Assembly: GCF_018137945.1 (NCBI RefSeq)
Contig: NZ_CP073089.1
Location: 2,666,001-2,730,000, forward strand
Direction of reading: 5' to 3'
DNA length: 64,000 nt
Origin: Brevibacterium sp. W7.2
Lineage (GTDB): Bacteria; Actinomycetota; Actinomycetes; Actinomycetales; Brevibacteriaceae
Part shown: piece by piece, positions 40,947 to 49,499 of the stretch
How positions within the stretch are numbered: the stretch's first letter is position 1
How the letters are laid out: every line of letters starts with the position of its first letter
Position numbers and translations under genes: made by a program
The notes under the pieces: model-generated
Seen by the model: the letters and a program-made list of their open reading frames with translations, nothing else
Told to the model about the DNA's origin: nothing
The model's database searches: none

Positions 40947-41355
40947 CTTCTCCCTCGCCCCTCCGCAGGCGCGCGCCGAGTCGTTCTTCCTCGGGGCCAA
41001 CCGGTACCGCAATCCGCTGAGCATGCTCGGCCAGGTGCGCCGCTGGCCGAAGCTCGCGAAGGCCCTGCGCCGCGCCCCCGGCTATCTGTGGCACCGCAGC
41101 TACTACGAGTTCCCCGACCGGATCGGCCTCCTCGTCGCCTTCGCGACCCGGGACGATCTCATGCGCTTCGCCCGCACCCCCGAACACGTCGAGATCATGC
41201 ACTGGCTCGTCGGCGCCGGGGACAGCTCCCCGGCCCGCGGCGGTTTCATCCGCATCTTCGACGCCGAGGAGTGGGGGTACACGAACGGCGAATTCCGCGC
41301 CGAGGACGGCCGCCTGGGGATGATCGAGACCTTCACCCCGACGAGCGAGGAATGA
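40933..41355 (+). CDS. Small unknown protein, possible dimeric alpha/beta-barrel fold
   Basis: A 140-residue soluble protein I do not firmly recognise. A central segment (RAPGYLWHRSYYEFPDRIGLLVAFATRDDLMRFARTPEHVEIMHW, about 47-92) has the beta-alpha pattern and the His near the helix that are common in ferredoxin-like monooxygenase/ABM domains. An AAGGAGA site 3 bp before the ATG fixes the start inside the end of the adenylate-forming gene, implying coupled translation. An enzymatic or accessory role to that enzyme is inferred only from the overlap. Confidence 0.75.
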   Translation: MRSNDFSLAPPQARAESFFLGANRYRNPLSMLGQVRRWPKLAKALRRAPGYLWHRSYYEFPDRIGLLVAFATRDDLMRFARTPEHVEIMHWLVGAGDSSPARGGFIRIFDAEEWGYTNGEFRAEDGRLGMIETFTPTSEE

Positions 41356-41368
41356 GGGTGGGACCGGG

Positions 41369-43939
41369 ATGACCGGATCTGCCGGGCACGGGACGAGCGT
41401 GCCCACTGGGACGGGGATGACCGCCCATCGCGTGGCCTCGCGGGCGGACCTTCGGACCTTCATCGACCTCGGCCCGCGGATCGCCGCGCTCCGCGGCGAG
41501 ACCGAACGAGCGGTGCCGCTGTTCGCCGCCGACATCGCGGAGTGGCAGTCGGGCACGGGATGGTTCGCCGAGGCGGTCGAACTCTGGCTCGTCCGTGACA
41601 GCGCGGGCACCCCGGTCGGGCGCGTGATGTGCCACCGTTCGCGACTGCTCGCCGAGCGGATCAGCGACGGCCCTATCGCGGAGGCACCGGAGACGCTCTT
41701 CTTCGGAGCCCTCGAGGCCGCCGACGAGACCGCCCTGACCGCGATCATCGCGCTCATCGACGAGCGGGCGCACCACCTCGGCGCCGCCCGCGTCTTCGGT
41801 CCGGTCTCTCCGCTGCCCAACGTCACCGGCGGGCTCGTCACCGCCGGCCACGACCATCCCGGGTTCTTCGACACCGCGTGGAACCCGGCGTTCTTCGCTC
41901 CCGCGTTCCGGGCCGCGGGCTTCCGGGAGTGGGGGCCCGCCCAGACGTGGGAGGTCGCCGTCGGGGAGGTCCCGCACGCACGGGCGACCGCGACCGCGTG
42001 GGCCGCGCACGGGTTGCGCCGCCGTCCGGTGTCCCGGTGGGGCTTGCGCAGCTTCGCCGGGCGGATGCTGCCGGCGCTCAACGCGGCGTTCGCGGCTCTG
42101 CCGTACTACACGCCGATCTCCCCTGCCCAGCTGCGGTCGCAGATGGCGGGCATGGCCGCTCTCATGGATCCGTCCCTCATCGTTGACGTCGTCGGCGAGA
42201 TGGAGGCCGACGACGCCCCCTCCCGCTGCTTCGCCCTCGTCATCCCCGACCCCGCGCCGGTGCTGCGCCGGCATGGCGGTCGCCTCGGTCCGGCGGCGAT
42301 CGCCGACCTGCTGCGGCACCGCTCCCGTCTCCGCGACGCCGTGCTCATCATCCAGGGCACCGATCCGCGCTTCCAGGGCACCGGCCTGCTCTCCCTCGTC
42401 CTCGGCGACGTCTACGCCGGACTCGCCGCCGGCGGCTACCGGCGCCTGCGGGTGACGTTCATCGCCGAGGACAATCCCGCCTCCGCGGCGGTCTTCGCCA
42501 AGGCCGGAGGCACGCCGCTGCACTCCCTGTGCTTCCTCGACCGGCACCGCGCAGCGAGCACCGCCGCGGATCCCGCCGTCGGGCCGGCCGTACCTGCGTC
42601 CGCGACTGCAGTCCCGGTGACCGCAGCTGCGACTGCAGCAACGGCGACCGTGGCAGTGACTTCCGCAGAGCCGATCCCCGCGGAGCCGACTTCCGCGGAA
42701 CCGAGCACCCAGTCTGCGACTGTCGCACCTGCAACCCCGGCGGCGCGCATCGACGCCGCGCTCCTCACCGACCTCTTCGCGACGGCGGGACGCTCCCCCT
42801 CGGCGCACAACACGCAGCCGTGGGTGCCGAGAATCGTGCGGATCGCCGACGACGGAACATCGGCGGAGGTCGCACTCACCGTCGATCCCGCCCGCACCCT
42901 CCCGGTCGGCGACCCGCGGTCCGAGGATCTCCACCTCTCGATCGGGTGCTGGGTCGAGGCGCTGTCGATCGCCGCCGCCGAGGCGGGACTCGATACCGCG
43001 GTCACCTCCGTCGACGGGTGGGGACCGAGTCTCGACGTCCGGCTGAGGGTCACCGTCAGCGCCGATCCCGGCGACCGACGCGGGTTGCGGGACACGGCGA
43101 GCGGTGACGACCGTGAGGTGCCGGCCGGCGGCCACCGAGACTGGCCGTCCTTCACCACTGCCGATCTCCGTCACCGTCAGGTCGACCGCGGTCCGCTGTC
43201 CCGCGATGACACCGCGTTCGCCGAGGCGGTCGGCCACGCCGACGCGGCACTGGCGGGATCGGGGGCGCGCCTCGTCGAGATCCCCGACGACGAGTGGACC
43301 GCCCTGCTCACGCGCGCCACCCGACACTCCTTCGCCGACCCGGCTGTCTTCGCCGAAACCCTCACCTGGCTGCGCTTCGATCCTGCCGACCCCGCCTACC
43401 GACAGGACGGACTGAGCGCCGCCTGCCTGCGGATCCCCACCGCGGCCGCCCGACTCGCCGGGGTCCTCAACCGTCCCCGCCTCCGGCCGCTCGTCGCTAG
43501 GGGCCTCGCCACCGCCCTCGCCCCGGCCGGATGGGTCGACGGTCTCCGGGACCGTCTCCGCGGCCCGCGCCGTGGATCAGGTCTTCCTCTCGTCGGTCAC
43601 GAGCCAGGAGACCCGGCGCCGATCGACGATTCGACGACCGCCGACGACCCGGCGACCTCCTCGGCGCGGACGGGAGCCCCGCACCACGTCGTCCTCGCGG
43701 TCACCGAGGATAAGGATGATGCGGCCCGCGAGATCGCACTCGGCCGAGATCTGCTGCGGACGTGGCTGCTCCTCGATCGGGCGGGCCTGCGCGTCGACGT
43801 CCACTCGGAGATCAAGGACTGCCCGGCGACGCACGCGAGACTGCGCGACCGCCTCGGCGACGGACCGACGACGCGACCGCTCGCCGCGTTCTCGATCGGC
43901 CGCTCGACGACCCCGGTGCCCCGGTCGGCTCGCCGCTGA
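41369..43939 (+). CDS. GNAT-like/nitroreductase fusion protein
   Basis: An 856-residue two-domain protein. Residues about 20-390 resemble long GNAT-type acyltransferases, with IIQGTDPRFQGTGLLSLVLGDV followed by FIAEDNPASAAVFAKAGGTP. Residues about 393-458 are an Ala/Thr/Pro/Val-rich low-complexity linker. From about 460 there is an Acg-like flavin nitroreductase domain, with AGRSPSAHNTQPW at its start and the LGRDLLRTWLLLDRAGL helix near the end. The frame is continuous with no sign of a frameshift. It lies 13 bp after the small unknown gene. I know no characterised enzyme with this fusion. An alternative start is at 41417. Confidence 0.78.
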   Translation: MTGSAGHGTSVPTGTGMTAHRVASRADLRTFIDLGPRIAALRGETERAVPLFAADIAEWQSGTGWFAEAVELWLVRDSAGTPVGRVMCHRSRLLAERISDGPIAEAPETLFFGALEAADETALTAIIALIDERAHHLGAARVFGPVSPLPNVTGGLVTAGHDHPGFFDTAWNPAFFAPAFRAAGFREWGPAQTWEVAVGEVPHARATATAWAAHGLRRRPVSRWGLRSFAGRMLPALNAAFAALPYYTPISPAQLRSQMAGMAALMDPSLIVDVVGEMEADDAPSRCFALVIPDPAPVLRRHGGRLGPAAIADLLRHRSRLRDAVLIIQGTDPRFQGTGLLSLVLGDVYAGLAAGGYRRLRVTFIAEDNPASAAVFAKAGGTPLHSLCFLDRHRAASTAADPAVGPAVPASATAVPVTAAATAATATVAVTSAEPIPAEPTSAEPSTQSATVAPATPAARIDAALLTDLFATAGRSPSAHNTQPWVPRIVRIADDGTSAEVALTVDPARTLPVGDPRSEDLHLSIGCWVEALSIAAAEAGLDTAVTSVDGWGPSLDVRLRVTVSADPGDRRGLRDTASGDDREVPAGGHRDWPSFTTADLRHRQVDRGPLSRDDTAFAEAVGHADAALAGSGARLVEIPDDEWTALLTRATRHSFADPAVFAETLTWLRFDPADPAYRQDGLSAACLRIPTAAARLAGVLNRPRLRPLVARGLATALAPAGWVDGLRDRLRGPRRGSGLPLVGHEPGDPAPIDDSTTADDPATSSARTGAPHHVVLAVTEDKDDAAREIALGRDLLRTWLLLDRAGLRVDVHSEIKDCPATHARLRDRLGDGPTTRPLAAFSIGRSTTPVPRSARR

Positions 43940-44001
43940 CCGGGAACGACGACGTGAGCGCACGTGTAGAGGCAGGAGCCGCGAAAATCCAGGGCTCTGA
44001 T

Positions 44002-44069
44002 GTTACTCACACGTTATTCACACCACACGTCCGAGGTGATGTAGAGTCTCCGATGCTGAGACAAGGAGG
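44002..44069 (+). promoter_or_regulatory. putP upstream region with direct repeats and TAGAGT box
   Basis: Two abutting 11-bp direct repeats (gttactcacac, gttattcacac; 44002-44023) precede a TAGAGT -10 (44042-44047). The strong ribosome site AAGGAGG follows at 44063-44069. The repeats could be a regulator site covering the -35. Confidence 0.5.
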
Positions 44070-44078
44070 CACATCATC

Positions 44079-45599
44079 ATGTCGGAGCCGACATTCCGGA
44101 CCATCGCCATCATCCTGTACTTCGCGGGCATGCTCGCGATCGGGTGGTTCGCGTACCGCAAGACCAAGGACAGCCTCGATGACTACATGCTCGCCGGCCG
44201 CGGTCTGCGCCCGTCGGTCGCGGCCCTCAGCGCCGGTGCCTCCGATATGTCCGGGTGGCTGCTCATGGGTCTGCCCGGCGCCATCTACCTCGCCGGCCTC
44301 GTCGAGGCGTGGATCGCGATCGGCCTGACCGTCGGCGCCTGGGTGAACTGGAAATTCGTCGCCCCGCGCCTGCGCGCCTTCACGGAGACCGCCGGTGACT
44401 CGATCACCATTCCGAGCTTCTTCGAAGAGCGGCTGCAGGACCGGACTCACCTCCTGCGGATCGTCTGCGGCCTCATCATCCTCGTGTTCTTCACGTTCTA
44501 CGTCTCCTCCGGCATGGTCGCGGCGGGCAAGTTCTTCGAATCGAGCTTCGGCCTCAACTATCTCGCCGGCATGCTCATCGTCGCCGCGATCACGATGGTC
44601 TACACGCTCTTCGGCGGCTTCCTCGGTGCGACGCTCACCGACGTCGCCCAGGGGCTGCTGATGTTCGCGGCCCTCATCGCCGTGCCGATCGTCGCCGTCA
44701 TCAACGCCGGCGGCCCCGCCGAGGTGATCGCCAACGTCCGTGCGATCGATCCGAGCCTGCTCAGCCTCTTCGGCTCCGGACCGTTCTGGGCCGGCGGCAC
44801 CTACCTGGCCGTGATCTCCTCCCTGGCCTGGGGCCTCGGGTATTTCGGGCAGCCGCATATCATCGTCCGCTTCATGGCTCTGCGCACTCCCGCCGACGCC
44901 ACCGTCGCCCGCCGGATCGGCGTGGGCTGGATGGCGATCTCCGCCGCAGGTGCCATCGCCACCGCGATCGTCGGCATCTCCTACTTCTCGCAGCATGCGG
45001 ACCAGGCGCCGACGGACCCCGAGACCGTGTTCCTCGATCTCGCGCAGATCCTCTTCCACCCGTTCATCGCCGGTCTCGTGCTCGCCGCCGTCCTCGCGGC
45101 GATCATGTCGACGATCTCCTCGCAGCTCGTCGTCACCTCCTCGGCGCTCGTCGAGGACCTCTTCAAGATCGTCGCCGCGCGCGTCGGATCAGAGCGCACC
45201 CTGCAGGACAAGACGTATGTCCTCCTCGGTCGCCTCGGCATCCTCGTCGTCGCCGTCATCGCCGTGCTGCTCGCGATCTCGCCGTCGAACAGCATCCTCG
45301 ACCTCGTCGCCTTCGCGTGGGCCGGATTCGGCGCCTCGTTCGGTCCGATCGTCCTCCTCACCCTGTTCTGGAAGAAGCTGACGAACTGGGGCGCGCTCTG
45401 CGGACTCATCGCAGGTGCCGTCGTCGCCTTCGTGTGGGGGCAGCTCAACACCCCGCTGACGGATGCGATCTACGAGATCATCCCGGGCTTCGCGATCAAT
45501 CTCATCGTCGCCGTCGTCGTCAGCCTCGCCACCTACAAGCCGAACCCGGAGATCGAGCGCGAGTTCGATGAAGGAGTGGAGCTCTCGAAGGTGCAGTGA
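44079..45599 (+). CDS. putP: Sodium/proline symporter
   Basis: A 506-residue sodium:solute symporter with about 13 membrane helices. Segments typical of PutP are DYMLAGRGLRPSVAALSAGASDMSGWLLMGLPGA near the N-terminus, GYFGQPHIIVRFMALR in the middle and LAAIMSTISSQLVVTSSALVEDL. Proline is the best-supported substrate within this family. It stands as a single gene with its own promoter region and terminator. Confidence 0.93.
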   Translation: MSEPTFRTIAIILYFAGMLAIGWFAYRKTKDSLDDYMLAGRGLRPSVAALSAGASDMSGWLLMGLPGAIYLAGLVEAWIAIGLTVGAWVNWKFVAPRLRAFTETAGDSITIPSFFEERLQDRTHLLRIVCGLIILVFFTFYVSSGMVAAGKFFESSFGLNYLAGMLIVAAITMVYTLFGGFLGATLTDVAQGLLMFAALIAVPIVAVINAGGPAEVIANVRAIDPSLLSLFGSGPFWAGGTYLAVISSLAWGLGYFGQPHIIVRFMALRTPADATVARRIGVGWMAISAAGAIATAIVGISYFSQHADQAPTDPETVFLDLAQILFHPFIAGLVLAAVLAAIMSTISSQLVVTSSALVEDLFKIVAARVGSERTLQDKTYVLLGRLGILVVAVIAVLLAISPSNSILDLVAFAWAGFGASFGPIVLLTLFWKKLTNWGALCGLIAGAVVAFVWGQLNTPLTDAIYEIIPGFAINLIVAVVVSLATYKPNPEIEREFDEGVELSKVQ

Positions 45600-45626
45600 A
45601 CGCCTTCGCCTGCACTGCGTGAGCAC

Positions 45627-45662
45627 AACGGCCCGCCGGTCTACCAGGACCAGCGGGCCGTT
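45627..45662 (+). terminator. putP terminator
   Basis: A 10-bp stem (aacggcccgc/gcgggccgtt) with an inner 4-bp stem (ggtc/gacc), starting 27 bp after the putP stop. Confidence 0.7.
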
Positions 45663-45714
45663 CGCGTTCGGTGTCGTACAGGTTCGGTGTCATGCAGGTT
45701 CGCCGTCGCGCCCG

Positions 45715-45774
45715 TTCAACACTTCCCGCGAAAAAGTCGTCTCCCAAGACGCGATATTCACGCCAGCTGTTGAA
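45715..45774. repeat. 60-bp intergenic repeat, copy 1
   Basis: The first of two nearly identical 60-bp elements. Its ends are complementary (ttcaaca/tgttgaa) and it contains a small hairpin (cgtct-ccca-agacg). There is no coding frame. Confidence 0.9.
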
Positions 45775-45805
45775 GGAGGCGCACAGCACATACCCACTGC
45801 GCTCA

Positions 45806-45865
45806 CTCAACACTTCCCGCGAAAAAGTCGTCCCCCAAGACGCGATATTCACGGCACCTGTTGAA
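45806..45865. repeat. 60-bp intergenic repeat, copy 2
   Basis: The second copy, exactly 91 bp from the first, with about five substitutions. Complementary ends are retained (tcaaca/tgttga). The 31-bp sequence between the copies is unrelated. Confidence 0.9.
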
Positions 45866-45923
45866 CGAGGGACCAGCGGCACGCACACGATGCGCCGCTG
45901 CCACCGCAAAGTCCCCGTGAATG

Positions 45924-45965
45924 CACTTCAGGCGGGCACCCGCGCTGGGGTGCCCGCCTGAAGTG
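45924..45965 (-). terminator. rplQ terminator
   Basis: A perfect 18-bp stem (45924-45941/45948-45965) with a 6-nt loop, 44 bp beyond the rplQ stop. On the minus strand it is followed by GCATTCAC and has no T-tract. Confidence 0.85.
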
Positions 45966-46009
45966 AACGGCGCGCAGAACGTGCGCCCGGCCTCACGTGG
46001 AGGCTGGGG

Positions 46010-46588
46010 TCACTTGTCCTTGCCGGCCGCCGGGTCGATGACCTCGACGGTCTCGTCGGTCTCGACGTTGCCCTCGGCATCCTCGGTGACCTTGACCTCG
46101 TCGACGACGACATCGCCGTCGGCATCCTCGGTGACGGTGACGTCGTCGGAGACGACCTCTTCGTCAGCGGGAGCGGCTGCGGCGGCGGTGGCCTGCTCGG
46201 CCTCCTTCACCGTCGCCTGCTTCGGCGAGTAGGGCTCGAGGACGAGCTCGATGACGGCCATCGGGGCGTTGTCGCCGTTGCGGGGGCCGATCTTCGTGAT
46301 GCGGGTGTATCCACCCGGACGCTCGGCCATCGTCTCGGCGATCGAGGTGAAGAGCTCGTGGACGATCGACTTGTCGCCGATCTGCGCGAGCACGCGGCGA
46401 CGAGCGGCGAGATCGCCCTTCTTCGCTGCGGTGATGAGGCGCTCGGCAACCGGGCGGAGGCGCTTGGCCTTCGTCACGGTCGTCGTGATGCGCTTGTGCT
46501 CGAAGAGCTGAGCTGCCAGGTTGTTGAGCATGAGGCGCTCGTGCGTGGGCGATCCGCCGAGGCGGGGGCCCTTCGTGGGGGTAGGCAT
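46010..46588 (-). CDS. rplQ: 50S ribosomal protein L17 with acidic C-terminal extension
   Basis: A 192-residue L17. Residues 1-120 are the conserved domain ([31 protein letters not shown]). The remaining 70 residues form an acidic, Val/Glu/Asp-rich tail with repeated VTEDAxGxVxxDE-like phrases. L17 lines the peptide exit tunnel. The tail would extend from the ribosome surface. It is the last gene of the alpha-type block, 23 bp after rpoA. Confidence 0.96.
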   Translation of the reverse strand: MPTPTKGPRLGGSPTHERLMLNNLAAQLFEHKRITTTVTKAKRLRPVAERLITAAKKGDLAARRRVLAQIGDKSIVHELFTSIAETMAERPGGYTRITKIGPRNGDNAPMAVIELVLEPYSPKQATVKEAEQATAAAAAPADEEVVSDDVTVTEDADGDVVVDEVKVTEDAEGNVETDETVEVIDPAAGKDK

Positions 46589-46611
46589 AGTGAGAAACTC
46601 CTAGGTCTAGA

Positions 46612-47610
46612 TCAGTACTGTTCGTCTTCGACGTAGGACTGGTCCTCTTCCGCGAGACCGGATTCGAACCCGGCAGGACTGTCCTTGAGGCTCAGACCCA
46701 GCTCGTTGAGCTTGGCCTTGACCTCGTCGATCGACTTCGAACCAAAGTTGCGGATATCCATGAGGTCGGCTTCGCTGCGAGCAACGAGCTCACCGACGGT
46801 GTGGATGCCCTCACGCTTGAGGCAGTTGTAGGAGCGCACGGTCAGGTCGAGGTCCTCGATCGCCAGGGCGAGGTCAGCGGCGAGCGCGGCGTCGACCGGC
46901 GACGGGCCGATCTCGATGCCTTCGGCTTCGACGTTGAGCTCACGGGCGAGTCCGAACAGCTCGACCAGGGTCTTGCCCGCAGACGCGATGGCGTCGCGCG
47001 GGGTCATCGACGGCTTGGTCTCGACATCGAGCACGAGGCGATCGAAGTCGGTGCGCTGCTCGACACGAGTGGCTTCCACCTTGTAGGTGACCTTGAGAAC
47101 AGGCGAGTAGATCGAGTCGACCGGGATCCGGCCGATCTCGGCATCCGCGTTCTTGTTCTGCGCGCTCGACACGTAGCCGCGTCCGCGTTCGATGGTGAGC
47201 TCCATGTCCAGACGGCCTTCGCCATTGAGCGTGGCGATGTGGAGGTCGGGGTTGTGGATCTCGACTCCGGCGGGAGCGGAGACATCGGCGGCGGTCACGG
47301 TGCCGGGGCCCTGCTTGCGCAGGTACGCAACGACAGGCTCGTCGAACTCAGACGACACGACCAGGGACTTGAGGTTGAGGATGAATTCGGTGACATCCTC
47401 CTTCACGCCTGGAACGGTGCTGAACTCGTGGAGCACTCCGTCGATCCGAATGGAGGTGACGGCGGCTCCCGGAATCGACGACAGCAGAGTGCGACGAAGC
47501 GAGTTGCCGAGAGTGTATCCGAAGCCCGGCTCGAGGGGCTCGATGGCGAACCGCGAGCGGTTATCGGAGACGACTTCTTCCGTGAGTGTTGGGCGCTGTG
47601 CAATGAGCAC
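46612..47610 (-). CDS. rpoA: RNA polymerase alpha subunit
   Basis: A 332-residue alpha subunit. The N-terminal dimerisation domain (about 1-230) includes [25 protein letters not shown]. The C-terminal domain includes [34 protein letters not shown], which contacts UP elements and activators. The start is GTG, with GAAAGGA at proper spacing. rpsD, often found upstream, is absent here. The 161-bp gap to rpsK carries a small hairpin (47660-47682). Confidence 0.98.
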   Translation of the reverse strand: MLIAQRPTLTEEVVSDNRSRFAIEPLEPGFGYTLGNSLRRTLLSSIPGAAVTSIRIDGVLHEFSTVPGVKEDVTEFILNLKSLVVSSEFDEPVVAYLRKQGPGTVTAADVSAPAGVEIHNPDLHIATLNGEGRLDMELTIERGRGYVSSAQNKNADAEIGRIPVDSIYSPVLKVTYKVEATRVEQRTDFDRLVLDVETKPSMTPRDAIASAGKTLVELFGLARELNVEAEGIEIGPSPVDAALAADLALAIEDLDLTVRSYNCLKREGIHTVGELVARSEADLMDIRNFGSKSIDEVKAKLNELGLSLKDSPAGFESGLAEEDQSYVEDEQY

Positions 47611-47659
47611 GTGGGCTTCCTTTCAGCGAACATCCGCTATATGACGTTCGCACTGCACG

Positions 47660-47682
47660 TCATGACCGCGTACGGGTCATGA
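47660..47682 (-). promoter_or_regulatory. Hairpin in the rpsK-rpoA gap
   Basis: tcatgacc pairs with ggtcatga around a 7-nt loop, 49 bp upstream of the rpoA start. It could be an RNA processing or translational control element and is not a clear terminator. Confidence 0.35.
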
Positions 47683-47771
47683 AGAACGGTTCGGTTTTAT
47701 GCAAAGAATCCGCATCGCCGCGGGTGGCGGGCCGGTCGGCCCGTCACCTGCGGTGAGTGTCACGGAAAGGG

Positions 47772-48176
47772 TCAGCCGCGGCGGCGCTTGGGCGGACGGC
47801 AGCCGTTGAACGGAACCGGGGTGACATCCTGGATGGTGCCCAGTTCCAGACCGGCGGCCTGGAGGGAGCGGATCGCGGTTTCGCGGCCCGAGCCCGGTCC
47901 CTTGACGAACACGTCGACCTTCTTCAGGCCGTGTTCCTGTGCGCGGCGGGCAGCGGACTCCGCAGCCATCTGAGCGGCGTAGGGAGTCGACTTGCGCGAG
48001 CCCTTGAAGCCGACCTCACCGGAGGAGGCCCAGGAGATGACAGCACCGGTCGGATCGGTGATCGACACGATGGTGTTGTTGAAGGTGGACTTGATGTGAG
48101 CCTGGCCGGCAACGATATTCTTCTTGATCTTGCGGCGAGGCTTGCGCGCTGAAGCGGCGCGTGACTTGGGAGGCAT
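47772..48176 (-). CDS. rpsK: 30S ribosomal protein S11
   Basis: A 134-residue S11 of normal length: [43 protein letters not shown], and the C-terminal [18 protein letters not shown]. It belongs to the platform of the 30S subunit. It lies 51 bp after rpsM. Confidence 0.98.
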   Translation of the reverse strand: MPPKSRAASARKPRRKIKKNIVAGQAHIKSTFNNTIVSITDPTGAVISWASSGEVGFKGSRKSTPYAAQMAAESAARRAQEHGLKKVDVFVKGPGSGRETAIRSLQAAGLELGTIQDVTPVPFNGCRPPKRRRG

Positions 48177-48227
48177 ATGTTTTACTCCTGATCGAGGTGG
48201 TTGACGCCGGTCAACCGGGTGAGCATG

Positions 48228-48596
48228 TTACTTCTTCTTACCGGCCACGGTGCGCTTCGGTCCCTTGCGGGTGCGCGCATTCGTCTTGGTCCGCTGTCCG
48301 CGAACCGGGAGACCGCGGCGGTGGCGCAGGCCTTCGTAGCTGCCGATCTCGACCTTGCGGCGGATGTCGGCGGCAACCTCACGACGGAGGTCGCCCTCAA
48401 CCTGGAACGTGCCCTCGATGTAGTCACGCAGCTGCACGAGCTCCGCGTCGGTCAGGTCCTTCACACGGGTGTCCGGGCTGATGCCGGTTTCCGTGAGGGT
48501 CTGGCGCGCACGGGTGCGGCCCACACCATAGATGTATGTCAGGGCGACTTCCACGCGCTTTTCACGCGGAATGTCGACTCCGGCAAGACGTGCCAT
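48228..48596 (-). CDS. rpsM: 30S ribosomal protein S13
   Basis: A 122-residue S13: [31 protein letters not shown], and the basic tail [20 protein letters not shown]. It bridges the 30S head to the 50S subunit. It lies 195 bp downstream of rpmJ, a longer gap than usual. Confidence 0.98.
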   Translation of the reverse strand: MARLAGVDIPREKRVEVALTYIYGVGRTRARQTLTETGISPDTRVKDLTDAELVQLRDYIEGTFQVEGDLRREVAADIRRKVEIGSYEGLRHRRGLPVRGQRTKTNARTRKGPKRTVAGKKK

Positions 48597-48699
48597 AGGT
48601 TCTTACTCCTGTAATGATGTTTCGGAGGTGCTGATGCAGACCTGTCCTCGGGTTCTCACCTCAAGGTCCTCGGCCCCCGACCGAAGGTATCGTCCTGCT

Positions 48700-48773
48700 C
48701 GGCGCTCAGGCGCCGCGCAGGGGGCGAGGTCTGCGTGGGTGTGGTGCTGCGTGAAGTCCCTATGCGGGACTTC
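48700..48773 (-). promoter_or_regulatory. Hairpins in the rpmJ-rpsM gap
   Basis: Two stems lie in the 195-bp gap: gaagtccc/gggacttc (48753-48773, 5-nt loop) and ggcgc/gcgcc (48701-48714). They could be a partial terminator or a ribosomal-protein control element. No firm promoter was found. Confidence 0.35.
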
Positions 48774-48791
48774 GTCTGCTCGAAGAGCTGC

Positions 48792-48905
48792 TCAGCCCTG
48801 ACGCTGCTTGTGGCGCGGGTTGGAGCAGATCACCATGACTCGACCGTGACGGCGGGTCACCTGGCACTTCTCGCAGATCTTCTTGACGCTGGGCTTAACC
48901 TTCAT
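48792..48905 (-). CDS. rpmJ: 50S ribosomal protein L36
   Basis: A 37-residue L36 beginning [14 protein letters not shown] and ending RHKQRQG. The zinc ligands are CxxC at 11-14, Cys27 and His32, so this is the zinc-binding form. It lies between infA and rpsM, as usual. Confidence 0.97.
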   Translation of the reverse strand: MKVKPSVKKICEKCQVTRRHGRVMVICSNPRHKQRQG

Positions 48906-48969
48906 CGTTTTTCCTTCTCTCGGCCGGTCTCCCCGGGTGAGGGAGTCCGGCGCGAATGATCGAAGATCC

Positions 48970-49191
48970 TTACTTGTAGCGGTAGACGATTCGTCCGCGC
49001 GAGAGATCGTAAGGAGAGAGCTCCACGATGACTCGGTCCTCGGGCAGGATGCGGATGTAGTGCTGACGCATCTTCCCTGAGATGTGCGCGAGCACCTTGT
49101 GCCCGTTGCTCAGCTCGACCCGGAACGATGCGTTCGGGAGAGCCTCGACGACGGTGCCCTCGATCTCAATGACCCCTTCTTTTTTGGCCAT
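48970..49191 (-). CDS. infA: Translation initiation factor IF-1
   Basis: A 73-residue IF-1 with the OB fold: [39 protein letters not shown] and the C-terminal [10 protein letters not shown]. It blocks the ribosomal A site during initiation. It is the first gene of the alpha-type block here, with its own promoter about 185 bp upstream. Confidence 0.98.
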   Translation of the reverse strand: MAKKEGVIEIEGTVVEALPNASFRVELSNGHKVLAHISGKMRQHYIRILPEDRVIVELSPYDLSRGRIVYRYK

Positions 49192-49374
49192 ATCGTTCGC
49201 TAACCTCGTATTCCCGCGAATCCTTCGCGTTCGACGTAATCGTCGATCGCCGATGAACACCGGCGATCCCATCGGCCGATTCGGACCCGACTTTCCCACA
49301 TGAAAAGTTGTGGATGGCGTGACGCCGCCCACAACCGGGAATGGGTGAGTTGAGTGAGAACAGACCAATCATCT

Positions 49375-49403
49375 ACTCTACACGACGATGCGAAGATCTT
49401 CCA
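49375..49403 (-). promoter_or_regulatory. Promoter of the infA ribosomal operon
   Basis: On the minus strand TAGAGT (49375-49380) lies 184 bp upstream of infA, within the string TGTAGAGTAGAT that is identical to rRNA P1. The best -35 is TGGAAG at about 17 bp spacing, which is weak. The long leader may carry regulation. The 308-bp gap between infA and the MFS gene holds nothing else that I can name. Confidence 0.65.
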
Positions 49404-49499
49404 GGCGGTCCTGGATTCTGTGCGTGAGTTCCCCTACAATCCCGACCCCGGCACCGAGGCGGCCGCTCGTTCCCAGCACGACCGAGGCGCCCGCCCGGC

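Noticed and set aside
45715..45865. The 60-bp duplicate as a CRISPR array
   Set aside because: There are only two copies with a 31-bp spacer, the repeats are too long and no cas genes are nearby.
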